64,000 bases of DNA. It comes from Dioscorea cayenensis subsp. rotundata (lineage: Eukaryota; Streptophyta; Magnoliopsida; Dioscoreales; Dioscoreaceae). The stretch lies in NCBI RefSeq assembly GCF_009730915.1, contig NC_052484.1, positions 2,136,054 to 2,200,053 of the forward strand, read 5' to 3'. The notes below the pieces were generated by a model that did not search any database, was not told the origin of the DNA, and saw only the letters and a list, made by a program, of their open reading frames with translations. Both the position numbers and the translations under genes were made by a program. Shown one piece after another: positions 11,003-22,539 of the stretch (the first letter of the stretch is position 1; the number at the start of each line of letters is the position of its first letter).

Positions 11003-12915
11003 TCATTCTCCTCTTCTCATTTTAACATTGATGGGTCTTTCTTTGTAAGAGCAAACCTTCTCAGTGGCCTTGCGGACTGGCCGCCCGCTTAAGGATCTTC
11101 GAGAGTTTTGATTTTGATTCTGTGGTGAATCATTTTGTTCATTCTCAAACTCCTTCACTGATATTTCCACCGGAGAAGAACCAGTTTCATGCAGAGGTTC
11201 ACTTGATGAACAAATCAGAAATTTTGCATCTTCTATCTCGAACAAATCTTCGGTAGGTTCACATACTTGAGATTTCCTTCGCAGAGATCTTCTGCATTAA
11301 TAGAAAAAGGCAGAATGTTCGATACTAGATTTGCTGATGAGAAAAGGTAAAAATTTAATTAACCATTACCTTCTCTTTTCATCTTTTTCCTTCACAGAAG
11401 TAACTTCATGTGCTGCATTGCTAGATCCCAAAGCTGATCAATGAGTACTGCAACGTTAGTCATTATACAACACACTAGAGAACAAATCTTAGATTTGGAC
11501 GGGAATGAAAGCAGTATTACATTTGGTTCTTAGTGCTCTTTTCCGGTTGGTACCACACACATTCTTGGAACTAGCAGGATTGTTTCTCTCAGCCACAACC
11601 TCCACATTGGCGTCACCCTCTTTCTTGAGCTGCAACATTGAAACACTTGATCAGATATACAAAGATAAGCTTTTGATATCATATTTATCTTCATACCAAG
11701 GGTGATCCATAGCATACCTCAGTAATGGTCTTCTCCGGAACATGTTTAGCTACCTTCTTCTGCTCCTGTGAGATAGAAAATAGTCTCAATGCTGACAAAA
11801 TAAAAGAATCATATAAATTAGAACCCAAGGAAGACCTCAGTTATCACCATCTCACAAACAATTTCAGCTATTTTCTTCTGCTCCTGTGAGTGGGAAAACA
11901 GTCTCACTGTCATAATCTACAGATAAATAATACTAGAAATAAAATCATAATACAAAATAGAACACATATCAGACCTCTACTTCCAAAGTCTTTGCTCTGA
12001 CAAGTGCAAGCGCGCAACTAAGCTCGTGCTGCATCACTTTTAACTACATCACAACATAAGACAGCACACTAAATCACCGGTTCACTTTCACCAGCAAAAA
12101 AATAATCCAGTAATTCTAACACAAAGCTTCATTCACAGACAATTGAAAGAATGAAATGTAGGAAACTCACTCTATCTTTCCCTTGGTTGAGTTCCTGCAG
12201 AGCAAAACAAAGACTTGATATTAAAAAAATGTCAAATTTCAATAAAGAACAATAAAAGAAAAACAGGAAAAGATGAAAAAGAGATACAAACCCCAAGCAT
12301 TCGAGAATTTGCCTGAGCTAGCTGCCAGTTCTGCTGATGTGCTTTCTGCAAAGCAGTCCGGAGATTCAGCAACTCCATGCCACTCATCTCTATAATTTTA
12401 CTGTTCAATCAAGCAAAATTTCACCAAATAATTTCACTAAAATGTTGCAAAACAATAACAATCAGTAATCTTTGCAACAATTCACTCACCTTTTCTCATA
12501 AAGAAGCTTCAACAAAGCAGGGTTGTCCTGAAATTAGAGAAAAAAAAGATTCAAATTAACCGAAATTCCCAAGAAAAAAACACAAACAAACGAGAAAATG
12601 AAAAGAGTAATCAGAACGCAACCACAGCATCACTTTCTCCATCTCCGGCGACCTCCACGGCCCTAGCGGTGTTGGTGATATCCGAGAGCATCTTCCTCCC
12701 CATCGCGCTTCCAATCACCGGCATCTTCTGAGATCTCTCCGCTCTCCCAACACCTAAACAACAAGAAATCAAAATCAGAAGCCAATCCACCAAATTCGAA
12801 GCAAGAAAACCCTAAACCCCGGTTCAAATCGGGGCAAAATCAAGAATTGAAGCCAAATTGCAAGGGAATTACAGAAAGGAAGGGTTTTGATGGCTCCAAC
12901 GGCGTGGTTCTCCAT
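11003..12915 (-). CDS. SGO1: Shugoshin (centromeric cohesin protector), 323 aa, 11 exons
   Basis: Exons: 12915-12873, 12753-12623, 12527-12490, 12400-12292, 12194-12171, 12043-11975, 11883-11836, 11765-11718, 11629-11521, 11433-11370, 11291-11003 (972 bp in frame). Shugoshins recruit PP2A to protect centromeric cohesin in meiosis and mitosis. Family hallmarks: the N-terminal coiled coil with ALLKLLYEKSK, ALQKAHQQNWQLAQANSRML and GKDRLKVMQHEL (residues about 61-125), the middle TNRKRALRTKSLGSS, and the C-terminal basic SGO motif from RRSLSGRPVRKATEK to YKERPINVKMRR (292-321). Exon 5 has only 24 bp. Exons 7 and 8 are tandem duplicates. The exon 10 acceptor at 11434 was preferred over one 20 bp upstream because it restores KSLGSS and avoids a stop. 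Plant SGO1 and SGO2 are usually longer (about 400-570 aa, from memory). The paralogue assignment is tentative. Confidence 0.9.
11718..11883 (-). repeat. Tandemly duplicated 48 bp exon (shugoshin exons 7 and 8)
   Basis: Exon 7 (11883-11836) encodes EQKKIAEIVCEMVITE. Exon 8 (11765-11718) encodes EQKKVAKHVPEKTITE. They are identical at 10 of 16 residues, have the same length and phase 0, and repeat with a period of 118 bp. The upstream intron flank is also similar (TTTTCTATCTCACAG versus TTTTCCCACTCACAG), so intron sequence was duplicated with the exon. Confidence 0.85.
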
Positions 12916-13140
12916 TGGCGATTGCGGAGAAGATGAGAAACCCTAGAACTCTTTCGTCTTGGATTTTTTAGGGTTTGAAGAAATGAATGAAGTTGAGAAG
13001 AAACTAAAGAAAAAAAGTTCAGAGCCTTCCAACGGCTATCCGAACCAAACAGTCCGAGCCTAAAGTTTTTATTTGAATTTTCTTTTTATTGCTTATAAGT
13101 CCCTAGTTTTTTTTTTATTTGCAGAAACCCATTAGTTTGT

Positions 13141-13335
13141 TGGTCATAGACCATGCCTCTTGGTCTATTGGTGCTAGGTTTTTTTATTAGAATATTTATT
13201 TTGAGGAAGAATCGAGGCTAAACCCTAAAGCTCATGCAAAGTGAGGGTGTATATGCATTGAGGTTTCATTTCACATTTGTGCATGCCCCTGACTTCTCTT
13301 AAACACAGGGCACTTGTTGCCTATTTGTCAATAAT
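13141..13335 (+). mobile_element. SINE-like element, probable
   Basis: The left part resembles a pol III A box (TTGGTCTATTGGTGCT), followed by AATCGAGGCTAAACCCT in the B-box position, GCAAAGTGAGGG, and the end GGGCACTTGTTGCC before an AT-rich tail. The 52998 element shares the same order: GCAAAGTGAGGG then GGCACTTGTTGCT. No clear TSD was found. Confidence 0.55.
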
Positions 13336-13411
13336 AATAATGATGATGATTTATTGGTTACAGGACATGGTAAATCTCTAATTTTGTTTTTATTACAGGT
13401 AATCTCTTAAT

Positions 13412-13560
13412 TTGTTAGTAACAGATTAAGTCTTTTGGTATCAGTAACTTTGCGTAAGATATGTGTTTTGAAGAAGATGTGAGTCCGAACCCTATAGCTT
13501 ATTTAAAATGAGAGCACTTGCGTTGAAGTATTCACTTCACGTCTATGCACTTCACTGTGC
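13412..13560 (+). mobile_element. Second, more degraded SINE-like copy
   Basis: TCTTTTGGTATCAGTAA, GAGTCCGAACCCTATAGCTT and AAATGAGAGCACTTGCG align in order with the element at 13141, suggesting two neighbouring copies of one family. The 3' end is eroded. Confidence 0.4.
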
Positions 13561-14874
13561 ATATCATTTCAAAATCCATGCATAATGTCCAATGACTTTA
13601 GCGTATGGTAAAACAGTAAATGTACTACTGTAATTTAACTTTAAATATCAAAATAAACTTTAAAATGCAGGAAAAAGTGCAATATTTGGTTAAGAATAAC
13701 TTTTGGTTTTTTTAATTTTTATTTTGGGAGTTGATTTTTTATTTTGAGAATTGTATAACAATTTAATTTGGAATGAAGAATAAATAGAACATGGCATGCC
13801 TGTTGAGTGTCAGTTTTGGAAGGAAAGGTGTAGAAAATGTGTTCAATCAAAATGTCCATATTTATGATGTAAAGAATTCTCCTTTTTAATAATAAAAAGA
13901 AAAAAGAATTTTTAGTAAAAAAAAAAATCCTTAAAAGAAAAAAAAAACTTTTATTTTGTTTTTTCTTTCATATTTAAGGGTAATTTTAAAAACAAAAAAT
14001 AATTATAAAACTGGTCGGTTTCATTACTTTTTGAATTGGTCTATCAAGATCTAGTTGTATGTTTAGTTAGACCGAGAACTAAATAAACTAATTAGATTTA
14101 ATGTGTAAAAATAAACTCTTAGTTTGTATTTAAATATTTAATTAATTATGGTTATTATTGATTATTTTATTCTGATTGTTATGTATTTATTTGAGCATAA
14201 CATCGATTTTAATATTAAATTTTATTAAATTAAAATTTCATATTATTATAATTATATTTTATATCAAGTTTAATAATTAATAATTATTATAATATAATTT
14301 TTATATTTTATTATTGATTCCGGTGCAATTTGAGTTGACCCAATCAAATTTGGACTTCACCAGCGGTCCAAGTCTGCCAACATCGGTAAAAATAACTAAA
14401 TAAAAAATGATATTCCGAGACTCATGTTCACTCTTAAAAAGAATTTTTTTTCAAATTAACAAAATTCCAAGGCGAAAAATTTAACCCACACCCCACCTCA
14501 CTACCTACTTAAAGTTAAATTTAAATTAAATATTAAAAATTAAAATTCCCAAATTATCAGTCACTCTCACTCTCACGCTCCACTTCACACACTATTTCAA
14601 ATAAAAAAAATAAAATATATATATAATACTTCCAAATCATCACAAACTTTTTTAGTAAGTTAAATTAATTAAAGAAATAAAAATATTGATTAATTCCAAA
14701 ATTATCACAATCAATCTCTCCATCACACCCACTTCATTCACTATTATTTTTTTTTTCAAAAGATAATTATAAATTATAAATTATCACAAAACACCTCCAA
14801 AATAAAATTAATTATAAACCTCTAAAAACCCCCACCTTTTTCCATCCTTTCTCTTCCAACCAAGCTCCACCACA

Positions 14875-17800
14875 ATGCTTCTCCTCCTCCTCCTCCTCGT
14901 CTCCTCCTCCACCGCCATCTCCATCCTCCCCAACTCCTCCATCGCCGTTCCAGACCCCGATGCCGTCGCCGATCATCTCCACAGGTAACCATCTCGCCTG
15001 CAATCCGTCCTCATTCCTCAATTTCTCTCAATTCCTTCCACAATTGGTCCATTTTCAGGCAGGTCGAGCTCGCCCATCGCCGTGCGCTCATCGAGTCCAA
15101 AGATCAACAATGTTTCACCGGAAACCCCATTGACGATTGCTGGCGCTGCGCCGGCACGGACTGGCGCGCTGACCGGCAGCGCCTCGCCGAGTGTGGCCTT
15201 GGCTTTGGCCGTGATGCTCTCGGCGGCAAGAACGGCCAGTTCTATGTCGTCACTGACTCCTCCGACCCCGATCCCGTCAATCCCCGTCCCGGCACTCTGC
15301 GCTACGCCGCCATCCAAGACGATCCTCTCTGGATCACCTTCGCCGCCGATATGACCATCCATTTATCCGAGGAGCTCCTTGTCAATAGCTTCAAAACCAT
15401 CGACGGCCGTGGCGCCGATGTCCACATCGCCGGCGGTGCTTGCATTACTCTCCAATACGTCTCCAATGTCATCATCCACAACATCAACGTCCACCACTGC
15501 GTCCCTGCCGGCAACGCCAACGTCCGCGCCACACCGACCCACGCTGGCTACCGTTCCCGCTCCGATGGCGACGGCATCTCGATCTACGGAGCTCGCAAGA
15601 TTTGGATCGACCATTGCTCGCTCTCTTCCTGCGCCGATGGCCTCATCGACGCCATCATGGGATCCACCGGGTTAACCATTTCCAACAACTACTTCTCCCA
15701 CCACAACGACGTGATGCTTCTCGGCCACAGCGACGATTACCTTCCGGATTCCGCGATGCAAGTCACCATCGCCTTCAATCGCTTCGGCGAGGAGCTTGTT
15801 CAGCGTATGCCGAGGTGCCGGCGAGGGTATATCCACATCGTCAACAATGATTTCACTCAATGGGAGATGTACGCCATTGGAGGCAGTGCAAACCCTACAA
15901 TCAACAGTCAGGGTAATCGCTACACTGCTCCATCCAATCCCAATGCAAAAGAGGTCTTTTTTTTTTTATTTTTTCTTCAATTTTTCATGATTTTTTTTAG
16001 GTTTGTTTGATTCATTAGTGTTGAAAAAGTTGAATCAAATTGTGTTTGTAGGTAACAAAGAGAGTGGATACTGAGGATGGGCAATGGGAAGGATGGAACT
16101 GGAGATCGGAAGGGGATGTGATGGTAAATGGGGCGTTCTTCGTTGCGTCTGGGGCTGGGGTGGGGGCTAAGTATGGCCTGGCATCGAGCGTGGAGCCGAA
16201 GTCCGCGGCGCTCATTGACCAGCTCACCAGGAATGCCGGTGTCTTTGGTGGGACAAGGTCAGTCACACTTCTCATCAACTTTTTTTCTTCCATTTTCTTA
16301 AAAACTTCATTTATTTAGCAAATAAACCAAGCTTGAGAGCTGAGTTTGAGGTTGATTTTCAACTTTGATCGGCTCGTTAAAGCTCATAAAAACTTATTTT
16401 TACATGATACATCAGTAATTTAACCAAAACAAAAAAACTGTAGCATATGTTCAGTTGGTAAATTACTGTATATATGCACGGTAATAATTATACTGTAGTC
16501 ATTGAGCCGACCTCAAACTTGATATTTCTTTAGTGAACTGAGTTTGAGCTTAATAAAAAAAAAAGCTCAAAATAGATTCTATGGCTTTATTTCACTCTCA
16601 TGGTTGTAAAATTTGCATGTGAGCAAAATCAATGGGAATAACCTCAAAACAAGCTAATAGGAAAAAATTAAATGATTTTTGTGTTAAAAAAAAATTTTTT
16701 GTGGTAACAACGCTATATACAAACTTTTGTGGCTGTGAGTTAAATGAACCCTAGAAGTTGAATTCAATTCAAATAATGTCAAGCAAAGTTTAAACATAAC
16801 AAAGATTGGCATGGCTTGGCTCGATTGCAACCCTACCAATGCCTTTGATTTCTTTAATGTCTATGTCGTTGATGAATTTTTCATTGACTTTCAATGTTTG
16901 TTTGATCAGATGCTTGTCTAGTAAATGGTCCTCAGTTATGAAAACGGCGTGAATAGTTACTGAAAAAGTGATTTGATTATATGGAGTTAGTCTTGCCTAT
17001 CAATGCATATGGGGACATTTGGTTTTTCTTTTATAATTTCGCTAGTGGTCCCAAGAAAAAGAAAAGGTGCTTTAGTTTTTAAATTATATGAATTTTATTT
17101 TATATTTTAACTATGCACATATGTTCAGGATGGTCAGATACATTCAGTGTTTTTATCACATTTTAATTGGATTCAAAATTAAGTGATTTATTAGATAGAT
17201 AATGTGAAACTGAAAGACTAAAATAAATATATTCATGTGGCTTGACCGGGACAAAAATTGAGCTATGGCTAAAGAATCAATTGTGTATGAGTGAAGTGGA
17301 TAAAGAGGGTTTCATGGTACAAGCCTAGAAATACCATGATGGATTTGTTTAGTCATTTTTACATTTATCATAGACGTTAGCATATGCTAGACATTAATTA
17401 CTGATAACTGTTTGTATAATTTTATGCTGTTTGCATTTATTATCTGAGCATATGCTAGTCAAAGTAACTTATCCTTTATTAAAACACTAAATGGCATGGA
17501 TAATAATGGACAAGGATAGCAAAATCTTTTTCCGTACATGGAATAAGGCCTTACAATGTTAAGTGCTTTGCTGATTGCTTCTGGGGGAAATTATGATAGC
17601 AGATAATGTGTTGTTATTGTATGTCAGAAATAAACGTCTTCTAATTAAGGATGAGGTTAAAAATGGTAATATTTCATTAGTGCGCAACTAACTATTTGGT
17701 GGAGCCCAAGTATTAGAGATTTTTAGATTCAAGCTCAATCCATAGAACATAGTTTGATGTTATGTTATATAAAGTGCTAAAACTAAAAGGGTGATATTGA

Positions 17801-20800
17801 TGGGGAATTGAATGCAGATGCTAAAAAGCAAATAGTTTTGTAACAAAACAATCCTTAACAGGCGGAAAGGTTAAGGATAAATGATGTTAAGGACCTGGCG
17901 GTGGGTTGGAAACATTGAGGCTTGTTATCAAAGATAAATATTTAATACAAGCATTTAAAGTTTATTCTGATTGGTTCTAAAGTCTTGCATGCCTTGTGTC
18001 TTATGGTGTCAGACTGTCAGCCTTGTCAGCTTTTCCTTGCCTAAAAGAACGTTTCATGTGGGGTTGTATTCTTGGGAACAGTCACTTTTTTTTAAAAAAA
18101 AATACTATGTGCCATTCTGACAAATTTCATTGTTAAGAACTTAAGATAAAAAAATAGTACCCTTTTGGCTTATCTTGACCAACTAACCGCCACTCTGAGG
18201 CCTTGTTGGATAATGAAGCCAATGTGAAATGGGTAAAGCCATGCATCTCTAGAAAATAAGGGTTAAACTTTATGGTGTCTCTAATATTAAATTTAAAGTT
18301 ATTTAATATAAAGCTTAAATATAGTATGGTACTAGGGTAGGTTCGAGATGTTTATGCACATAGACAAATATATACGATATAGATGTCTATTATTAGTCAT
18401 TGGATTTTGATCCAACTGTTAACATTGATGAACCGTAGATATTACAGTAATATATATATATATATTAATTATTATTTGTAACAGTAATACCGATCCAATT
18501 GCTGATAATTGAACATCTATAGATTTTTTTATCTATAGACATCTATAGAGGATGTAAGTTCAATATATATATACATATATTAATTTGTCTCACCTCGGAC
18601 GTCCTTGAACCATAATGGTGTAGAAACCTAATTAATAAATTGTTTCAACTGCTGAGTTTCCTTTTCTACTAGGATACAATTTTTTTAATTTTAGTGGTGG
18701 CTAATAGGAATTTTCACCATAAATATTATACAAAAGGCTACCTAAATTGTTTTAAAAATAAAATAATAAAAAAAATACATTAATATGGTGAACATGTTTG
18801 GTGGAACCATAATAAACACTAGGAACAAAAGTCAAATGTTGATTACTCATGAGAAAGGAATATCTCATATAAAAAAGCTTATTGATCCTGACATGTGACA
18901 TTAAAGTGTGTTAAGAGCAACAAATAAATTAAAATCAAAATAAGGGACTCCAAGATTATTTTCCAAAGGGTAATAATCAACACCCTCAAATGAAATGTTA
19001 AATGTTATCACATATAATTTCTTCTCTTTCACAATGCTTTTAGCTTTAATTTTATGCTCATCTATTTTTGTAGATTGGATAGAGAAATTTCATTGTAACA
19101 TATCCTTGCTTAAATTTTATCCTTATTTTATTACAACTTACTATAATAATGATAAAAGTAGGGACATCAGCTGTATACCATGTCTTATGGGGTGAGCAGG
19201 AAAGACCTTGTTTTCTATATAAGCAGGATAGCATCTTTACTAGTATCTTATTCAGTATTTAGGCACTCCATAATAAATGGATTAAGGGGGTCCCTAAAGT
19301 GTCCAATCAGCTTGCATGATGAAGGGTTCTAAAGAATATTTGTGGCCCCCCAACGTAGGCAAAGGCTGAGCCCCACCCCTACAGCACCCTGAATTGATTT
19401 GCTTAGACCTTGAAAAGAAAAGCAATACAATGACCCATGCTATGCCCTTCTTTTTCTTGTCTTTTGCATCCAGGGAGCCAGCTGTGTTCCTGGGCTGTCT
19501 TTAGGTTTTTATAATAATTACAAAACTTGTTTAGTATTTGTTTAATTTACTGATTTATTTAGTAATTTTATTAGTTGTTGCCACAGCTAGGGCTGCAATA
19601 TGAGTCGAGCCGAGCTTTGTGATGCTCAAGCTTGGCTTGATACTATTTGAACCGAGCTCGAGCTCGAGTCGAGCCTATTTTGAGCTTCTTTTGTGAAGTT
19701 TGAGCTCAGCTCGCTAAGAAAATACTCAACTCGGGTAACTACAGTATATTCTGATATAGTAATCATTGCAGTAATACTGTCACAGTATATATACTACAGT
19801 AATTTTAGTCAATTTAAAATAACTATCATACTAATTTAAAATTTTTTTTTAAATTACTACAGTATCTATGGTACAGTACTGAGTTTCTCACTAGTCTTAA
19901 TGAGCCGAGCTGTTTAAGGCTCGAGCTCGGCTTGGTTATCTAGTCGAGCTTGAAAATCAAGCTCGAGCTCGGTTCGTTTGGTTAATAAACGAGCTTTTTT
20001 CGAGCCGAGCCCCGAATAGCTAGCGAACAACTTGGTTTGTTTGCAGCCCTAGCCACAGCCAGAAATAATAATTTTCTTACTATTTTAATTATTTATTGCA
20101 TATGATTCTGCCAGTGAAGTATATGTTCTAATTATCTGTTTAATTTACTGATTTATTTAGTAAATTCATTAGTTGTTGCCACAACCAGAATTAATAATTT
20201 TTTAACTGTTTTAATTATGTATGGCATATGATTCTGCCAGTGAAGTATATATTCACATTCAGACTAAATCTATCTGTGCTAAAAAAAAGTGGCAACTGGC
20301 AGCTTTAATACTAACTTATTCAGACTTTCAGACTTGTGGTCCCTGAATTGACTTTTTATACTGCAATAGGATTAATTTCAACAATGGTTTCAAGTTTCAA
20401 CTATTATCTATTTACAACTGTTGAAGATTGTGATCTCAATTGATGATGATGGTTAGTTTGAGCTAATTCCAATTCAAAAGGCAATTATGAGTTGATGGAC
20501 ATAATGTGGTGAGACCCCTAGTTTTGTAAGTTTGTCCTGAATGCTGCCAACCTATGATTGCCACCAACAGAGCTATTGTTTTCTTTCCTTGTGCACTTGA
20601 TTGGTTGATGCATGCTTTTGCTAACCGAGTTGGTAGCCTGCATTTGTCCATATAGATTAGATGCTTCTGGTATATTACAATGGAATCTTATTCCTTCACA
20701 CACCCTGCTAGAAAACACAATTAAGTGGGGAAGGTGTTGCTGCTGGTAGACCAGGGGTGGCAAAAATCTGTTTCCGGACAAAACCGGGTTCGGACAATTA

Positions 20801-22018
20801 TTAATATAAATAGAATAACATTTGTCTGGACTCGGTCCGGTTTTAAATCTTGACAAACTTAACATATTTAAACCTGGTTTATTTTAAAACCAGGTTGTCC
20901 AGATGTTCAAATTTGTCTGAATTTTATAAGCTACTTTTAAGTTCACTAAAACATTAAATTATTAAAAAAATAATTTAATTCACATTAAATGCAAAAAAAA
21001 AAAAAATGTTAACAATTCAAAACTCAACTCAAATCATACAAAAATCTAAATCTTAATTGGAAAAACATATAAAATTGAATTTAAAACAAATGGGCATAAT
21101 ATTGTGAGCTTTTAAAATTTTAAGGGGTGAAAGGGCCAAGTTGTCCGAATTTTCATCATCAGATCCGGTCCGGATTTAAATCCGGACAACCAAGCTATGT
21201 ATGGACTCGGCCTGCATTTGTAAAATTTATGTCCAAACTCTTTTTATTCCAGATCGAACAAAATTGGACCAAGTGGGTCGGGGCAAACTATTGCCACCCC
21301 TATGGTAGACTATCTCACATATGTTAAATAAATAAGGGCTTATTTGTTGTTTGGATTATTTGTGAAAATTAGTGTCTTATCAAATTCTTCTTTAGCGCTT
21401 TTAAATTCACTCAGAAAATTAAGTATTTTTACTTATGTTTTTCATAAGTGCTTTTGTCTAGTGCTTATACAATAAGTACCAAATTTCTAGCTTATTAAAA
21501 ATAAACCCAAATTTTAAAGTAGCTTGTTTGGATGTCTGAAGCACTTATGGGAGAAGAAAAATTGAATATGAATGGGTAATTGATTCTTTTATAAAACTAA
21601 AAAATTCTTATCCCTTTTGCTTTAGCGTTTAGGTTGAATCATTTCCGTATAATATATTTGCTTTATACCTAATATGATATCACATTTTGGTTAATTGATT
21701 TGTATTGGCTTAAATTAGTGAATGCAGATAAAGTTTTTACTTTGTTAATATATTTGGTTTGCGTCTAACAGTTATCTTTATTAATAACTTGTTATGATCA
21801 GAGAAGCTAGTGACGGGGGTGGGTCAAGTTCCGGGGCTGCCTCCGGGGCTGGGAAGGCCAGCGGCGGTGAAGCCGGAGGCGGAGGCGGATATGGATACCT
21901 TGGCATGTATTTTGCGAGTAGTGCACCGACATTTTGTCATTGCTACAACCTAATGCGACTTATTTCGGCTTTTTTAATCGGTACACTCTTTACTCATTTG
22001 TATTTGTATACTTTGTAG
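14875..22018 (+). CDS. Pectate lyase-like protein, PMR6-type with GPI-signal-like tail (475 aa, 4 exons)
   Basis: Exons: 14875-14984, 15059-15953, 16052-16257 and 21802-22018 (1428 bp in frame). The family cleaves pectate by beta-elimination in the cell wall. Residues 1 to about 20 form a Leu-rich signal peptide. The polysaccharide-lyase 1 core shows [34 protein letters not shown] (205-209), WIDHCSLS (219-226), [11 protein letters not shown] (230-240) and QRMPRC (285-290) with the expected catalytic Arg. It ends [17 protein letters not shown] and [20 protein letters not shown], rather than the commoner CRHGY form, fits my memory of the PMR6 subgroup. Exon 4 adds a Gly/Ser-rich linker (405-434) and a hydrophobic end (454-475), consistent with a GPI anchor signal. 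The 5544 bp last intron holds several repeats. Exon 4 rests on phase, the acceptor TATGATCAG and the tail's character; exons 1-3 are firm. Confidence 0.9.
16317..16838. mobile_element. Degraded hAT-like repeat in the pectate lyase intron (tentative)
   Basis: The right end GGCTTGGCTCGATTGCAACCCTA resembles the hAT terminus seen at 19588-20051 (TTGCAGCCCTA). The left side has the typical AAGCTTGAGAGCTGAGTTTGAGG composition. No matching TSD could be read, so the borders are approximate. Confidence 0.35.
19540..20250. repeat. 113 bp tandem duplication, one copy interrupted by a hAT MITE
   Basis: Copy A is 19540-19587 plus 20060-20124. Copy B is 20138-20250. Without the MITE and one TSD, copy A is exactly 113 bp, the same as copy B. 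Both run from GTTTAATTTACTGATTTATT to GATTCTGCCAGTGAAGTATAT. Confidence 0.9.
19588..20051. mobile_element. hAT-type MITE (464 bp) with perfect 8 bp TSD
   Basis: The element starts TAGGGCTGCAA and ends TTGCAGCCCTA, an 11 bp perfect terminal inverted repeat (TIR). It is flanked by GCCACAGC at 19580-19587 and 20052-20059. The subterminal regions are rich in GAGCCGAGC and CTCGAGCTCG. No coding capacity. Confidence 0.92.
20752..21302. mobile_element. hAT-type MITE (551 bp) with perfect 8 bp TSD
   Basis: The ends CAGGGGTGGCAA and TTGCCACCCCTA form the TIR. TGGTAGAC flanks both sides (20744-20751 and 21303-21310). It belongs to a different family from the MITE 700 bp upstream in the same intron; its subterminal region carries repeated GTCCGGA- and TTGTCC-type motifs. 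Confidence 0.92.
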
Positions 22019-22539
22019 AACACATTTGATAAATATTAATTAGGTAGTAAATTTATTATAGCTTATGGTTTCAGTTTCTTATAGTCTCTTGGTTAAATCC
22101 TTCATCACTCTTTACATAATCTGCTGACAAATTAGGATTCTCTGTGACATGCTTGGGATGTCCTAATTGGGGTTAAAATGGTCTTTTCCTTCTCTCTTAT
22201 ATATGTGGGTTTTTATCAAAAATAATAAAAAAGATATATTTAGTTTTATTAAAAGTAGAAACTATTTTAATATTTTATATCCAAAATTTGATGATATGTA
22301 TTAGAAAAAGAAGATTTTATATAAATAAAATAGTCATTTGCTAAAACAACAGCATAAAATAAAATGAAATAAATTAAATTAAATTAAAAGAATGGGTAGT
22401 TAGTAAAATACCCTCTCAGAGCCCATGTAACAAAATATAGAATTTTTAACAACCGAATTGGAACTATTGTATAATTTGAGCTCTAAATCCATGTTTTAAG
22501 TCCATAAGTAAAAACTTAACTAGGTGTATTCTAACTATC

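Larger units (their letters stand above)
12916..14874. other. Divergent intergenic region between shugoshin and pectate lyase
   Basis: The two genes are transcribed away from each other, so both promoters must lie here. A telo-box-like AGGGTTT near 12970 is close to the shugoshin start. SINE-like remnants occupy 13141-13560. The rest is AT-rich, with runs of T before the pectate lyase gene. No coding frame was found. Confidence 0.6.

Noticed and set aside
15018..15860. Long open frames on the minus strand and other plus frames across the pectate lyase exon
   Set aside because: Shadows of a GC-rich coding exon; the pectate lyase frame carries all family motifs.
20463..20865. 115-codon minus-strand frame in the pectate lyase intron
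   Set aside because: It begins inside the hAT MITE at 20752 and has no recognisable domain.
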